From positions 62,001 to 126,000 of the forward strand of contig NC_019703.1 in assembly GCF_000317045.1 (NCBI RefSeq): a DNA stretch of 64,000 nucleotides, in the 5' to 3' direction. Below are positions 9,042 through 17,783 of the stretch, piece by piece (positions within the stretch are counted from its first letter, which is position 1; each line of letters begins with the position of its first letter). The position numbers and the translations under genes are program-made. The DNA is from Geitlerinema sp. PCC 7407 (GTDB lineage: Bacteria > Cyanobacteriota > Cyanobacteriia > PCC-7407). The notes beneath the pieces were generated by a model. It made no database searches. It was not told the origin of the DNA and was given only the letters and a program-made list of their open reading frames with translations.

Positions 9042-9201
9042 GGGAGATCCGGGCCTTCCCCACCAAGCGGTAAGCTATCAACAGGCCCGAATCATCTTCA
9101 CTGGGTGGATGCGAGGTGCGCTCTAGGGTGTGTTTGTCTCCTCAAGCCTGCGATCGCACTGCGCCGCCTTCTAAACCTCTACATTTGCTCGGGAATTACG
9201 C

Positions 9202-9897
9202 GTGAACTTATCTGCTCTGAATTTTTTTCATAGCCTGCGCGCCGATACCAAACAGTTTTCTGTGATTGGCCTGGGGCGTTTTGGGCGGGCTGTGTCCACC
9301 ACGCTCCATCGCCTAGGCTACGAGGTGCTGGGCATCGACTCCGACGATCGCCGGGTCAGTCAGGCTCTCAGCGACCAGATCGCGGCCCACGCCCTGCAGC
9401 TCGACTCCACGGACCCGACGGCGCTCAAAGAGGCGGGAGTGTACGAGTTTGATACGGTGATTGTGGCCATTGGTAACTATGTCCAAGAAAGCATCATCAC
9501 GACGCTCAATCTGAAGGAAGCGGGGGTGGCCCACGTGGTGGCCAAGGCGTCCTCGGAGATTCACGGCAAGCTGCTCAAGCGAGTGGGCGCAGATCATGTG
9601 GTGTTCCCAGAGCACGAGATGGGCTGCTCCTTGGCGCGATCGCTCACCAAGCCGAGCATTCTCGATCGCTTTGATCTTGACCCCGACCACAGCATTGTGG
9701 AGCTGATCGTGCCAGAAAAGTTCAACGGCAAGAGCATTGCTGAGCTGGAGCTGCGCAACCGCTACGGCCTGAATGTGCTGGCGGTGGGCAACAACAGCAA
9801 ATTTGCCATTAATCCCAGCTCGAATACGCGCCTATTTAAGGGGCAGGCGATGGTGGTGATTGGCTCCAACCGAGACATCGATCGTCTCCCGATCTAA
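9202..9897 (+). CDS. ktrA: Potassium uptake regulatory subunit KtrA (RCK)
   Basis: A 231-residue cytoplasmic RCK protein that gates KtrB on nucleotide binding. The Rossmann motif Gly-Leu-Gly-Arg-Phe-Gly lies near residue 23 and an acidic residue follows at the end of the second strand (Gly-Ile-Asp-Ser-Asp). A C-terminal TrkA-C-like domain begins about residue 150. The start is GTG 9202. It lies directly downstream of ktrB on the same strand and 13 bp upstream of anmK. Confidence 0.92.
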   Translation: MNLSALNFFHSLRADTKQFSVIGLGRFGRAVSTTLHRLGYEVLGIDSDDRRVSQALSDQIAAHALQLDSTDPTALKEAGVYEFDTVIVAIGNYVQESIITTLNLKEAGVAHVVAKASSEIHGKLLKRVGADHVVFPEHEMGCSLARSLTKPSILDRFDLDPDHSIVELIVPEKFNGKSIAELELRNRYGLNVLAVGNNSKFAINPSSNTRLFKGQAMVVIGSNRDIDRLPI

Positions 9898-9910
9898 AAC
9901 GAGAACCGCT

Positions 9911-11083
9911 ATGAACGTTTCGATGGAAAAGGGTGCTGGAATGCGCGTGATTGGCCTGATCAGCGGGACGTCGGTGGACGGCATCGATGCGGCGCTGGTG
10001 GAGATCTCGGGGACTCAGGCAGATCTCCAGGCGACGCTGGTGGCGGGGCACACCTTCAGCTACCCGGCGGCTCTGCGGGAGCAGATTTTGGCGGTGTGCG
10101 CTGATGGGCCGCTGTCGATGGCGGCTTTGGCGGAGCTGGACGACGCGATCGCCCTTCAGTTTGCCGAAGCGGCGATCGCCCTCCAGCAAGACCATGGACC
10201 CGCTGCCCTGATCGGCTCCCACGGCCAGACCGTTTTTCATCGGCCCGCCACCGCCGATCGCCTGGGCTACAGCCTCCAGCTGGGCCGGGGAGCGGCGATC
10301 GCCCACCGCACCGGCCTTCCCACCATCACCAACTTCCGCGCCGCCGACATCGCGGCGGGCGGCCAGGGAGCGCCCCTGGTGCCCGCCGTGGACGCCATCT
10401 TGCTGCGCCACCCCACCCGCTACCGCTGCGTCCAGAACCTCGGCGGCATCGGCAACGTCACCTACCTCCCGCCCCAAACCTGCGACGAAGCGGTGCGCGG
10501 ATGGGACACCGGCCCCGCCAATGCCCTGCTGGACTTGGCGGTGCAGCACTTTTCCCAGGGAGCGCAGCGCTACGACCAAGGCGGGGCCTGGGCCGCTCAG
10601 GGACAGCCCTGTGAGCCCCTGGTGCAGCGGTGGTTGCAGCAGCCCTTTTTCCAGGAGGAGCCCCCCAAGTCCACGGGGCGAGAGCTGTTTGGGCCGGCCT
10701 ACCTGGCCCAGTGCCTGGAAGACGCAGCGGCCTATCAGTTGACCCCAGCAGACACGTTGGCGACCCTGACTGAGCTGACAGCGGCCTCCGTCGCCCAGGA
10801 ATATCAGCGCTTGGCCGTCAGCCCCGAGGAAATACTGTTGTGCGGCGGCGGCAGTCGCAATTGCTACCTGCGCGATCGCCTACAGGCGCGGCTGCCCTCA
10901 GCTCGCGTGCTCACGACCGACGATGCGGGCCTGAGCGCTGACTTCAAGGAGGCCATTGCCTTTGCCGTGCTCGCCTACTGGCGACACCATCACCTGCCGG
11001 GCAATTTGCCCTCGGTGACGGGGGCTCAGCAGTCGGTACCTCTAGGGGAAATCCATTACGTAGGCGGATCTGGCCCGTGCTAG
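9911..11083 (+). CDS. anmK: Anhydro-N-acetylmuramic acid kinase
   Basis: AnmK phosphorylates and opens 1,6-anhydro-MurNAc released during wall turnover, giving MurNAc-6-phosphate for recycling. The protein has about 390 residues. Visible motifs are the N-terminal [12 protein letters not shown] phosphate loop, Gly-Ser-His-Gly-Gln-Thr-Val-Phe-His, Gly-Trp-Asp-Thr-Gly-Pro-Ala-Asn and Cys-Gly-Gly-Gly-Ser-Arg-Asn. ATG 9911 is preferred; ATG 9941 (MRVIGL) is a second candidate just before the conserved core. The 13-bp gap from ktrA suggests co-transcription, although the functions are unrelated. Confidence 0.93.
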   Translation: MNVSMEKGAGMRVIGLISGTSVDGIDAALVEISGTQADLQATLVAGHTFSYPAALREQILAVCADGPLSMAALAELDDAIALQFAEAAIALQQDHGPAALIGSHGQTVFHRPATADRLGYSLQLGRGAAIAHRTGLPTITNFRAADIAAGGQGAPLVPAVDAILLRHPTRYRCVQNLGGIGNVTYLPPQTCDEAVRGWDTGPANALLDLAVQHFSQGAQRYDQGGAWAAQGQPCEPLVQRWLQQPFFQEEPPKSTGRELFGPAYLAQCLEDAAAYQLTPADTLATLTELTAASVAQEYQRLAVSPEEILLCGGGSRNCYLRDRLQARLPSARVLTTDDAGLSADFKEAIAFAVLAYWRHHHLPGNLPSVTGAQQSVPLGEIHYVGGSGPC

Positions 11084-11396
11084 CATAGAGGCCCATCTCG
11101 GTATGGGCTGGGCCAAGCACTCGGCTGGTTCCGGCCACGGCTCACGCCCAGGAGGCTGAGGTGCCGGTCAGGACTAGGGCCGGACTTCGGTTGTTCATGG
11201 ATTCTGGCCTATCCGGTGTTGCGACTCAAAAGCTGGGCTGATAGAGTTCAAAGATTTATCCTGACTGGACTTGTGCCTTGCGTTGATTGACCGTTGAGCT
11301 CTCTTAGGGGTTGACGGGGTGATCTAAGCTGCGAATGCTATGTACCACCGCTTTTCATGGTGGGTTTTGCTCTAAATTCTGTAAGGTAGTTGCACT
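11084..11396. other. Intergenic region with several short inverted repeats
   Basis: 313 bp without a convincing ORF. It holds a perfect 6-bp hairpin near 11091-11108 (GCCCAT / ATGGGC). A CCACC / GGTGG stem at 11345-11363 is followed by GTTTTG, a weak terminator shape. A small RNA is possible, but no known family was recognised. Confidence 0.4.
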
Positions 11397-11843
11397 GTGG
11401 CTCATACCTTTTTAATGGAGGGGGGGCGTTGGACGCTTCAGGGAAACTGGCTGGAGCGAGATGGCGTTTTAGTTACAGTCAAAGGAAAGACGCTGGTTGC
11501 CTGGGGCCGGGATGACTGGTTCACGATGGTGACCAAGTTTGAGTTTCCGGGGACGGAGCGCGAAGAGATTTCGATGCAGTACCGCGGTCGCCTCGATGCG
11601 GGAGAGCGTCAGTATACGTTTGTCCTTCAGCACAGCTTGCTGGGCCGGGTGGAGGGAGAGGGCTGGATTGCGCCCGACTCTATTGTTCAGCGCTATTGGG
11701 TGTTGGGCGATCGCCAGCGGCGCAGTGGCTTTGAAACGCTGCGTCGGCTAGACGATGACACCTACCATCTGTCCAGTGGCATTATGGCGGGACACTACTT
11801 GACCAGCGCCATGGAGGCGGTCCTAGAGCGTCAAGGCTCCTAG
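11397..11843 (+). CDS. Conserved cyanobacterial hypothetical protein
   Basis: A 148-residue protein beginning at GTG 11397. It is rich in Trp and beta-forming residues (Gly-Arg-Trp-Thr-Leu-Gln-Gly-Asn-Trp, Tyr-Trp-Val-Leu-Gly-Asp), has no membrane segment and no signal peptide, and looks like a single soluble beta-barrel-type domain. I recognise it as a protein type seen widely in cyanobacteria with no assigned function. It stands alone between anmK and a zinc-ribbon membrane protein on the same strand. Confidence 0.75.
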   Translation: MAHTFLMEGGRWTLQGNWLERDGVLVTVKGKTLVAWGRDDWFTMVTKFEFPGTEREEISMQYRGRLDAGERQYTFVLQHSLLGRVEGEGWIAPDSIVQRYWVLGDRQRRSGFETLRRLDDDTYHLSSGIMAGHYLTSAMEAVLERQGS

Positions 11844-12251
11844 AAAAGCGGCCTGCTCAGGGGCGATCGCTGTTTGGCAGGGTGAGTCCCTGGGCTTTGG
11901 GTGGGGGAGTATGTCACAGTAGTTGTCAGGCAACTTTTGAGGCCCCCGTGGACGACTGACGCGATGGGAATTCTGCGGTCTTTGGGCTGAGAAAAGGACC
12001 GCGAAAGGCACGCCTGGGCCGTTTCTGGCATCGGGAAGTCGTGGCGCTCAAAATTGCTGGTTTCCTCTCACACCACCTGCCGACTATTGGGTTTAGACAT
12101 TGGGCCGTGAAGGGCGATCGCCGCGCAAGGTGCGATGCGGGGTGATGCTGCTAGTCTTGGGAAGTCAGAACGGCAGGCGAGTATTTTCGGTTGCTCTGGG
12201 GCTTTCGGCTTTGTCAAACTGACGGTAGTAGGGCAGGACCATCTCCGCATC
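11844..12251. other. Intergenic region, nothing recognised
   Basis: About 410 bp with two HIP1-type sites. Short open frames on both strands lack family features. The frame of the next gene is open upstream to 12135, but its first ATG with plausible protein sequence is 12252. Confidence 0.5.
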
Positions 12252-12689
12252 ATGTCCATGGACGCGAATCTTTTTGAGTATCGGCCGCTAAGCTGTCCGG
12301 TCTGTCATCGGGGGTTGGGGCATCCAGCCCGCCCCCTCGGAGAGCAGTTCGCGAGGGTCTTTTGGGATCAGATGGAGGACGGGCGATCGCCCCATCAGGG
12401 GCTGCTCACTTGTCAGCACTGTCGCCAGCGGGTAGTGGTGAGCTGGAGCGGCCACTATGTGCGCGACCCGTTTATTTTGCAGAAGCTGGCGATGGGGCGA
12501 TCGCTGCGCCGCCAGAGCCGACCCCTGGCCCGGATTTTGCGGGATGTGGGGCTAGCGCGCCACTCGCCCCTTTGGGCGATCGTGGGGGGGCTGGTTTTGC
12601 TGGGGCTGACCTTCTCGATGGCGGAGGGGCCGCTGCTGCCTGAGGTCCCGAAGCCGGAGTCCTGGGGGACGCTCGCGCCGCCTAGCTGA
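12252..12689 (+). CDS. Zinc-ribbon protein with C-terminal membrane anchor, function unknown
   Basis: A 145-residue protein from ATG 12252. Two Cys pairs (Cys-Pro-Val-Cys near residue 14 and Cys-Gln-His-Cys near 53) form a likely zinc ribbon. A basic middle region follows, and a single hydrophobic helix near residues 107-125 suggests a membrane tail. I do not recognise the family. Its 3' end overlaps the convergent glycosyltransferase gene by 8 bp. Confidence 0.6.
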   Translation: MSMDANLFEYRPLSCPVCHRGLGHPARPLGEQFARVFWDQMEDGRSPHQGLLTCQHCRQRVVVSWSGHYVRDPFILQKLAMGRSLRRQSRPLARILRDVGLARHSPLWAIVGGLVLLGLTFSMAEGPLLPEVPKPESWGTLAPPS

Positions 12690-14340
12690 GGCGATCGCCC
12701 CCCGTCCGAAACGCTGCTCTGGGTGGCTCAGCAAGGCTGTCGGCGGCGGCTCGGGTGACGAGCTGCCACGTGTGGGTCTGGGCGACGGTTTGGGCGTCCT
12801 TGAGCTTGAGGGCGGTGGCAGCACCGGTACTCAGGAGAAAGTAGGGAGAAGCTTCCTGCTGCCAGATCTGCTGGAGGTGCTCCAGGCTGGCGGGCCGAAT
12901 CGGGCGATCGCTGTAGAAATTGAGTGAAGGCCGGTGATAGGGGTGAGACGTGTACACGGTGCGGCCGGTGGGCGTGTGCTGCTGCACCATGGCCGCTACG
13001 GGCTTGACCGGGTAGTCCTCGCCCAGCTCCCACACCCAGTGGTCGGACTGCCCCAGCAGCACCAGCGACAGATAGCAGCCGCTCAGCAGCACCAGCAAAA
13101 ATTGCAGGTCGTGGCGCCACAGCAGGGCGCTGGTGGCGGTGAAGGTGAGGCCGAGGGCGCCAAAGGTGAGCTGGAGGTCGGCGTCCGCTTCGGCGCTGAA
13201 GCTAAAGTACAGACAGCCTGCCCAGGCCACCAGGGCCAAGAGCCCAAAGCTGAGGCACCAAGCGCGGGGATAGTCAGGGGCGACGTGGGGCTTTGCGGGG
13301 GTCAGGGTGCCTTGGTGCCAGACCTCGCGCAGGGCAGCGCCGATGACCAGGGCGATCGCCGGATAGACCGGCAGGACGTACCACGGCAGCTTGGTGCCCA
13401 TGGCCGAGATCACGAGCAAGTAGCCACCCCCCCAAGTCATCGCCAGCTTGGCCCAGCTCAGGGAGCGGTGCTCCCAGGCCAGCCGGAGCCCCATGGGCAA
13501 AAAGATCAGCCAGGGCCAGCCGTATTTCAGCAGCTCCAGCAGGTAGTACCACGGCGGGCCAGCGTTGCTCTCGACGGCGGACCACACGCGGCTAAAGGAT
13601 TGATCGACCAGATTATTGTTCCAAAACAGAGCGCCGTAGTGGAGCCACTGGGCAAGGTACCAGCCGACTGCCGGAATGGCCCCCACCAGCCAGCCGCCCC
13701 AAAAATAGCCCGTCGAGAGCAGCCGCGGCGTGTCCCAGGCCAAAAAGCCCAGGGCGATCGCCCCCAGCAGCAGCCCCAAAATCCCCTTGGTCAGGCAGAT
13801 CAGCCCAAAGGCCACCCCGACTCCCAGGGACCAGCGCACGTCCCGGCGCGATCGCAGCAGGCACAGCAGCATGCCCAAGCTGAAGCACAGCACAGCGCCG
13901 TCTAGCATCGCCAACCGCCCATTGCGCACCACTGCCAAAGAGGTCAGGTAGACCAGCGTCGACAGCACCGCCGCCGTCCGGCCCAGAAACACTTCCCGGC
14001 CCACTCCATACAGCAGCGGCACCGAAATCGCCGACAGGAGCGCCCCCGGCAGGCGGGTCGTCCACTCGCTGACGCCCCCGAGGTGATAGCTCAGGGCGAT
14101 CAGGATGTGCATCAGCGGCGGCTTGTTGAGGTAGGGCTCCCCAAACAGCGTCGGGTAGAGCCACCGCAGCGACTCCAGGGGCGATCGCCCAATCTCCCGC
14201 GCCACCTGAGCCACGATTCCCTCGTCCCAGTCCCGCAGCGGCACCCCCCCGATATCTGCGCAAAACATCACCAGCCCCAGCCCCAGCAGTCCCGTGCTCC
14301 ACAGCACATCCCACTGTCCCCCGCTGCTCGAGCGCCGCAT
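12682..14340 (-). CDS. Membrane glycosyltransferase, GT39/ArnT-like
   Basis: A 552-residue polytopic protein resembling dolichyl/undecaprenyl-phosphate-sugar transferases. The N-terminal loop holds Trp-Asp-Glu-Gly (Asp-Trp-Asp-Glu), the acidic catalytic motif of the GT-C fold. It is followed by Leu-Asn-Lys-Pro-Pro-Leu in the first periplasmic loop. About ten to twelve hydrophobic helices follow, then a soluble C-terminal part. The ATG at 14340 lies 2 bp after the stop of the mgtC-like gene, and the sequence AGGAGGAG inside the end of that gene is an ideal ribosome site. The pair is therefore probably translationally coupled. The sugar and acceptor cannot be told. Confidence 0.82.
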   Translation of the reverse strand: MRRSSSGGQWDVLWSTGLLGLGLVMFCADIGGVPLRDWDEGIVAQVAREIGRSPLESLRWLYPTLFGEPYLNKPPLMHILIALSYHLGGVSEWTTRLPGALLSAISVPLLYGVGREVFLGRTAAVLSTLVYLTSLAVVRNGRLAMLDGAVLCFSLGMLLCLLRSRRDVRWSLGVGVAFGLICLTKGILGLLLGAIALGFLAWDTPRLLSTGYFWGGWLVGAIPAVGWYLAQWLHYGALFWNNNLVDQSFSRVWSAVESNAGPPWYYLLELLKYGWPWLIFLPMGLRLAWEHRSLSWAKLAMTWGGGYLLVISAMGTKLPWYVLPVYPAIALVIGAALREVWHQGTLTPAKPHVAPDYPRAWCLSFGLLALVAWAGCLYFSFSAEADADLQLTFGALGLTFTATSALLWRHDLQFLLVLLSGCYLSLVLLGQSDHWVWELGEDYPVKPVAAMVQQHTPTGRTVYTSHPYHRPSLNFYSDRPIRPASLEHLQQIWQQEASPYFLLSTGAATALKLKDAQTVAQTHTWQLVTRAAADSLAEPPRAAFRTGGDRLS

Positions 14341-14341
14341 T

Positions 14342-14812
14342 CTACTCCTCCTCATCATCCCGGCCCCGCCGAATCCAGGTCCACTGCTCCATCCGCTTGA
14401 TCGTTCCCAGGGTAATCAGCGTCAGCACCATGCCCACCAAGCCGATCTGCCAAAGACCGCACCCCACGACAGCCCCCAGACCCGCCGCCACCCAGATGGC
14501 CGCCGCTGACGTCATGCCCTTGACCCGGCGACGGCCATTGTCGGCCTGGGACTGCTGAAAAATCTCCCCCGCCCCCAAAAAGCCGACCCCCGTTGCTACC
14601 CCTTGCACTGTACGGCTCAGTGCATCCGCTGATTGGCTGCCCTCGATCTCAGAGGGTATCAACACAAACAGCGCAGCCCCCAAGCTCACCAGCATATGGG
14701 TTCTTAGGCCAGCTGACTTGCCAGATTTCTGGCGATTCCAGCCGATCGCGGCCCCCACCACCATCGCCAACACCAGCCGCTGAGTCAGCTCTATCCAATC
14801 AGAAGATGCCAT
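14342..14812 (-). CDS. MgtC/SapB family membrane protein
   Basis: A 156-residue membrane protein with four hydrophobic helices. It has the MgtC/SapB features Gly-Trp-Asn-Arg-Gln in the first helix, Gly-Leu-Arg-Thr-His-Met-Leu-Val, and Gly-Val-Gly-Phe-Leu-Gly-Ala-Gly-Glu-Ile-Phe. A C-terminal acidic tail (Asp-Asp-Glu-Glu-Glu) follows. The family includes MgtC, linked to survival in low Mg2+, but most members have no proven transport activity. Its last codons carry the ribosome site for the downstream glycosyltransferase. Confidence 0.85.
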   Translation of the reverse strand: MASSDWIELTQRLVLAMVVGAAIGWNRQKSGKSAGLRTHMLVSLGAALFVLIPSEIEGSQSADALSRTVQGVATGVGFLGAGEIFQQSQADNGRRRVKGMTSAAAIWVAAGLGAVVGCGLWQIGLVGMVLTLITLGTIKRMEQWTWIRRGRDDEEE

Positions 14813-15570
14813 GTCTGTTCCTAGGTTCTAGCAGTCTTCGATACTTTACAGCCCTTAGACAGCGGCGATCGCTCCCCCAGCGCTGACCCTCTCACGGCCC
14901 ACCGCCTCCGTAGAAACCCCTACGCTAGCCCACCACCCCATCCCGGTACTTCCTGCTCCTCCGTAACCCAAGGCGATCGCCTTGGGTTACGGAGCCCCTT
15001 TCATCATCAAGAAACCAAACAGTTATTATCTGAACTCCCAAAAAGTGTTCTTAATCCCGCTCTTGCTTTCTCTAAAAAACATTTCTTCAAGTGAATTTTG
15101 GCGCACTAATTTCTTAGCTTTCTACGAGATCCTTCTAGGGATAGAGTCTAGAAAATTACAAAATTCATATTTTTACCTATATAACCTACGGTTTATTGCT
15201 GATCCCGAAATGACCGAGGCAGATAGCCTAAAGCCTAGACCTGACATTGAAGGACAGAAAAAGGTGTGAATTGATACCGCTTCGAAAGCGTAAATCTTTT
15301 CATCTTCGACTTGGCTTCCAATTGGCAAGATTGTTAACTTTCTTGGAAAATTTTTCTTCGCTGTCCTGAGGTATTTGATATTAAAGTTAATGCCGCTACT
15401 GGGTAGGTTCCCCCATTAATTAGGTAGAACGCCTACTGTAATCTCACCCAGATCTCATTAATCTAAATATCAGATCCAGTGCCCAGTCTCAGGCTTTATC
15501 ACTGCTCTCTACAAATGTGACTCCTGACGATAGTGCCCATGTTCTTCACCTAAAATCATTTAAGACCGTC
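14813..15570. other. Intergenic region, partly AT-rich
   Basis: About 760 bp. It starts with ordinary GC-rich sequence ending in a 36-bp palindrome, then switches to a stretch of about 450 bp that is much richer in A+T than the flanks. An open frame at 14982-15269 (95 codons, TTG start inside the palindrome) has no family features and is doubtful. The AT-rich part may hold the promoter of the zinc-ribbon gene. Confidence 0.5.
14959..14994. repeat. 36-bp perfect palindrome centred on HIP1
   Basis: The arms begin CTCCGTAACCCAAG and are exactly inverted around GGCGATCGCC, so HIP1 forms the centre. No T tract follows on either strand, so it is not a classical terminator. Confidence 0.95.
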
Positions 15571-15750
15571 ATGAATAATTGTCCTTGCTGCTCAAACCAA
15601 CTACTTCGTCATGCCCGTCGCAATGGTGTTTACTGGTTCTGCCCTCGCTGCTGGCAGGAAATGCCTGACCTAGTTTCGACGGTTGTCAATCATCGTCATC
15701 GAATCCAGCAACTCGAACGTTTAATCACGCCAGTTGAGCTGTCTATCTAG
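15571..15750 (+). CDS. Small zinc-ribbon protein of cyanobacteria
   Basis: A 59-residue protein from ATG 15571. Cys-Pro-Cys-Cys near the N-terminus and Cys-Pro-Arg-Cys about 22 residues later form a compact zinc ribbon around Gly-Val-Tyr-Trp-Phe. Basic Arg/His residues lie between the cysteine pairs. Small proteins with this pattern occur widely in cyanobacteria without assigned function. A GTG at 15517 would add 18 residues that look unrelated to the motif. Confidence 0.7.
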   Translation: MNNCPCCSNQLLRHARRNGVYWFCPRCWQEMPDLVSTVVNHRHRIQQLERLITPVELSI

Positions 15751-15851
15751 GTTTTCTTGAGGCGTTTTGCAGGCTTTTCGAGTGTTTTAGCTAACAAGTT
15801 TCTCGAATTTTTGTGAATTCCCTGAGCATCCATTGACGGTATCAATTTAAT

Positions 15852-15888
15852 AAAAAAAAGCTGCTTTCAAGCCTTTGAAAGCAGCTTT
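15852..15888 (-). terminator. Rho-independent terminator of the acyltransferase gene
   Basis: A 14-bp stem (AAAGCTGCTTTCAA with its inverse, 15857-15870 and 15875-15888) with a 4-nt loop. On the minus strand it ends in eight T residues. It lies after the stop of the acyltransferase gene at 15911 and may also end transcripts of the zinc-ribbon gene arriving from the other side. Confidence 0.85.
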
Positions 15889-15910
15889 GTTGTTTTTGGA
15901 CGGAAAAACG

Positions 15911-17314
15911 TTAAAGCAGCATGGTTTCGAGGGCGCTCTGGAGGTCCTGGGTAAAGTCGGCGATCGTCTGCTTGGCGGCGCGGCGGCTGGACTGGTAGGT
16001 CTCCCAGCGATCGCTCACCGACAGAGGCTCGCCAATGGTGATCTTGACCCGGCGCTGACCAATTTTGGGCCGGGGAAAGACCTTGTCTCCCTTGATGCGC
16101 GTCACCATGTCCCAGGCCAAAAAGAGCGTGTCCGAGAAGCGCTCCGCCGTCGGCTTTTGCTTCACGTAGGCGCCGGTCACCGCGACAAAGCTCTCCACCA
16201 GCCGCATGTGCCACATCCGCAGGTCCGCCTCCTCGGCCACCCGATCGGCCAAGCCGCGCTCGAGGGGCGGCAGGGTCTCTAGGTTGCCCAGATCATCGCG
16301 ATAAATCCGGTCCCAGCCCGCCTGCTCCAGGCGGCGACAGCGATCGATCAAGTTGCCCTTGGCCGGCAGCTCAAAGTACTGCTCCGCCACCTTGAGCCCC
16401 ACGTCTAGGAGCCGCTGCAATCGCTCCGAGAAGACCTCATTGGGCAGGCGATCGCGCAGGTCCGCCGCGTCGGTTTCTGGTAAATCCTGGTGATAAAAGC
16501 GGCGATAAAACGCCTCCATCCGCACTAGCAGGTGCTGACCCAGGTTGTAGAGGCGCTCGTACAGCACCTCGGGAATGCCGTCGATGGAGACACCGTCGAT
16601 GGGTAAGGGCGCCGCCTCAATGCCGCAGTCTCGCTCTAGCTGGCCCAGCAAGCCCGCCAGCTCCTGCCACGGCGCGTCCACATAGTGATACTGAATGCCG
16701 ATGGGAACCACCAGGACGCTCTCGCTGCGGCCCGCCTTGTGCAAATCCTCGGCACACCAAAACCCAAGCTGAGCGACGCCCGGCTCTAGGGGACTGATCA
16801 GCTCGCCGTGGCCGTTGGTGGCACCTTCGGGGGCCGCGGCCATGGGAAGATCGCCGCTCACAAACAGCTCCCGGGCCACCCGCAGCCCAACCCGATCGAG
16901 CTTGCCCCGGTGGATCGGAATGCCTGCTAGCCGCGAGTAGAGCCAGCCCACCTGGGTCCCGGCCCACAGAGGAATGCCCCGGTCGTAGATAAAGTGGGCG
17001 TGGACGGGCGATCGCAGCTTTTGGCCCTGACGCTGGGCCGCTGCGGGTACCAAGTGCGACAACAGATAGGCCATGCAGGCGGGATCGTCCACATTCGGGT
17101 GGCGAAAGGCCATCAAAAACCGGATTTTGCCGTCCTGAAACTGGTGATATAGGTCCGCGAGGCGTTCTGCATGTTCGGCTTCGACCTGAATGATCCCCCC
17201 CTGCCATCGCAGCCAGAGCGGCAGGACGCCCTGCACAAACCGCAAAACCCACGGATTGAGGGCGGGGGGAATAAACGTCAAAGGAGGCTGAGCTTGGCTG
17301 ATGGAGTAACTCAA
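15911..17314 (-). CDS. 1-acyl-sn-glycerol-3-phosphate acyltransferase-like protein
   Basis: A 467-residue protein with a PlsC-type acyltransferase domain in its N-terminal half. The H-x4-D catalytic motif is His72-Pro-Asn-Val-Asp-Asp77. The later Pro-Glu-Gly-Ala-Thr-Asn-Gly segment (about residues 165-172) matches the substrate-phosphate motif. The C-terminal 200 residues are helical and of unknown role. The length and H-P-N-V-D-D form match a cyanobacterial subfamily that includes Synechocystis sll1752. The likely role is acylation of lysophosphatidate in membrane lipid synthesis; substrate choice is not visible. Confidence 0.8.
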   Translation of the reverse strand: MSYSISQAQPPLTFIPPALNPWVLRFVQGVLPLWLRWQGGIIQVEAEHAERLADLYHQFQDGKIRFLMAFRHPNVDDPACMAYLLSHLVPAAAQRQGQKLRSPVHAHFIYDRGIPLWAGTQVGWLYSRLAGIPIHRGKLDRVGLRVARELFVSGDLPMAAAPEGATNGHGELISPLEPGVAQLGFWCAEDLHKAGRSESVLVVPIGIQYHYVDAPWQELAGLLGQLERDCGIEAAPLPIDGVSIDGIPEVLYERLYNLGQHLLVRMEAFYRRFYHQDLPETDAADLRDRLPNEVFSERLQRLLDVGLKVAEQYFELPAKGNLIDRCRRLEQAGWDRIYRDDLGNLETLPPLERGLADRVAEEADLRMWHMRLVESFVAVTGAYVKQKPTAERFSDTLFLAWDMVTRIKGDKVFPRPKIGQRRVKITIGEPLSVSDRWETYQSSRRAAKQTIADFTQDLQSALETMLL

Positions 17315-17449
17315 GGCGGTGATCTCTCAGGCATTGGCTCTGAGATTAACAGACTCCTCAGACCTTGCAGCTCACCCTATGCCAAAACCTTAACTTGCTC
17401 CTGATAGCGCGCCATTGCTGGGGCGATCGCCTAGCGACAGGGCGATCGC

Positions 17450-17722
17450 TCACGGCTCTTCGTCGTCGGACAAAACCTCCAGCAGCAGGTCCATTTGCTG
17501 CTGCTTGTGCTCCAGAAAGTGCTCGCACTGACGCAGGTACTCGACAGCGGTCGAAAACTGGCTAAAGACGTCAGCGAGCTCCAGTTCGCCGGCCTCGATC
17601 TGCGCCACGATGGTCTCAATTTCGGCAACGGTTCGTTCGTAGTTCCAGTCTGGGGCCAGAGCCGCGGGCGGCGGAGTTTCGGAGGCTGGTAAAAAAGAGG
17701 GCTGATCGGGGAAAGCGTTCAT
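17450..17722 (-). CDS. xseB: Exodeoxyribonuclease VII small subunit
   Basis: A 90-residue, highly acidic helical protein. The core Asn-Tyr-Glu-x-Thr-Val-Ala-Glu-Ile-Glu-x-Ile-Val and Leu-Glu-Leu-Ala-Asp-Val is typical of XseB, which assembles with XseA to degrade single-stranded DNA. It lies 61 bp downstream of xseA on the same strand. The N-terminal 28 residues are Pro-rich and variable. ATG 17722 is chosen over the upstream TTG 17734. Confidence 0.93.
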   Translation of the reverse strand: MNAFPDQPSFLPASETPPPAALAPDWNYERTVAEIETIVAQIEAGELELADVFSQFSTAVEYLRQCEHFLEHKQQQMDLLLEVLSDDEEP

Positions 17723-17783
17723 AGCGAATTTCAAAATGCCTTTGATTGGGAGTGATCGGGGCGAGAAGAGTGATTGGGGCGGC

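Noticed and set aside
14982-15269. 95-codon frame in the AT-rich stretch
   Set aside because: TTG start lies inside a palindrome and the protein has no recognisable motif; kept only as a comment on the region.
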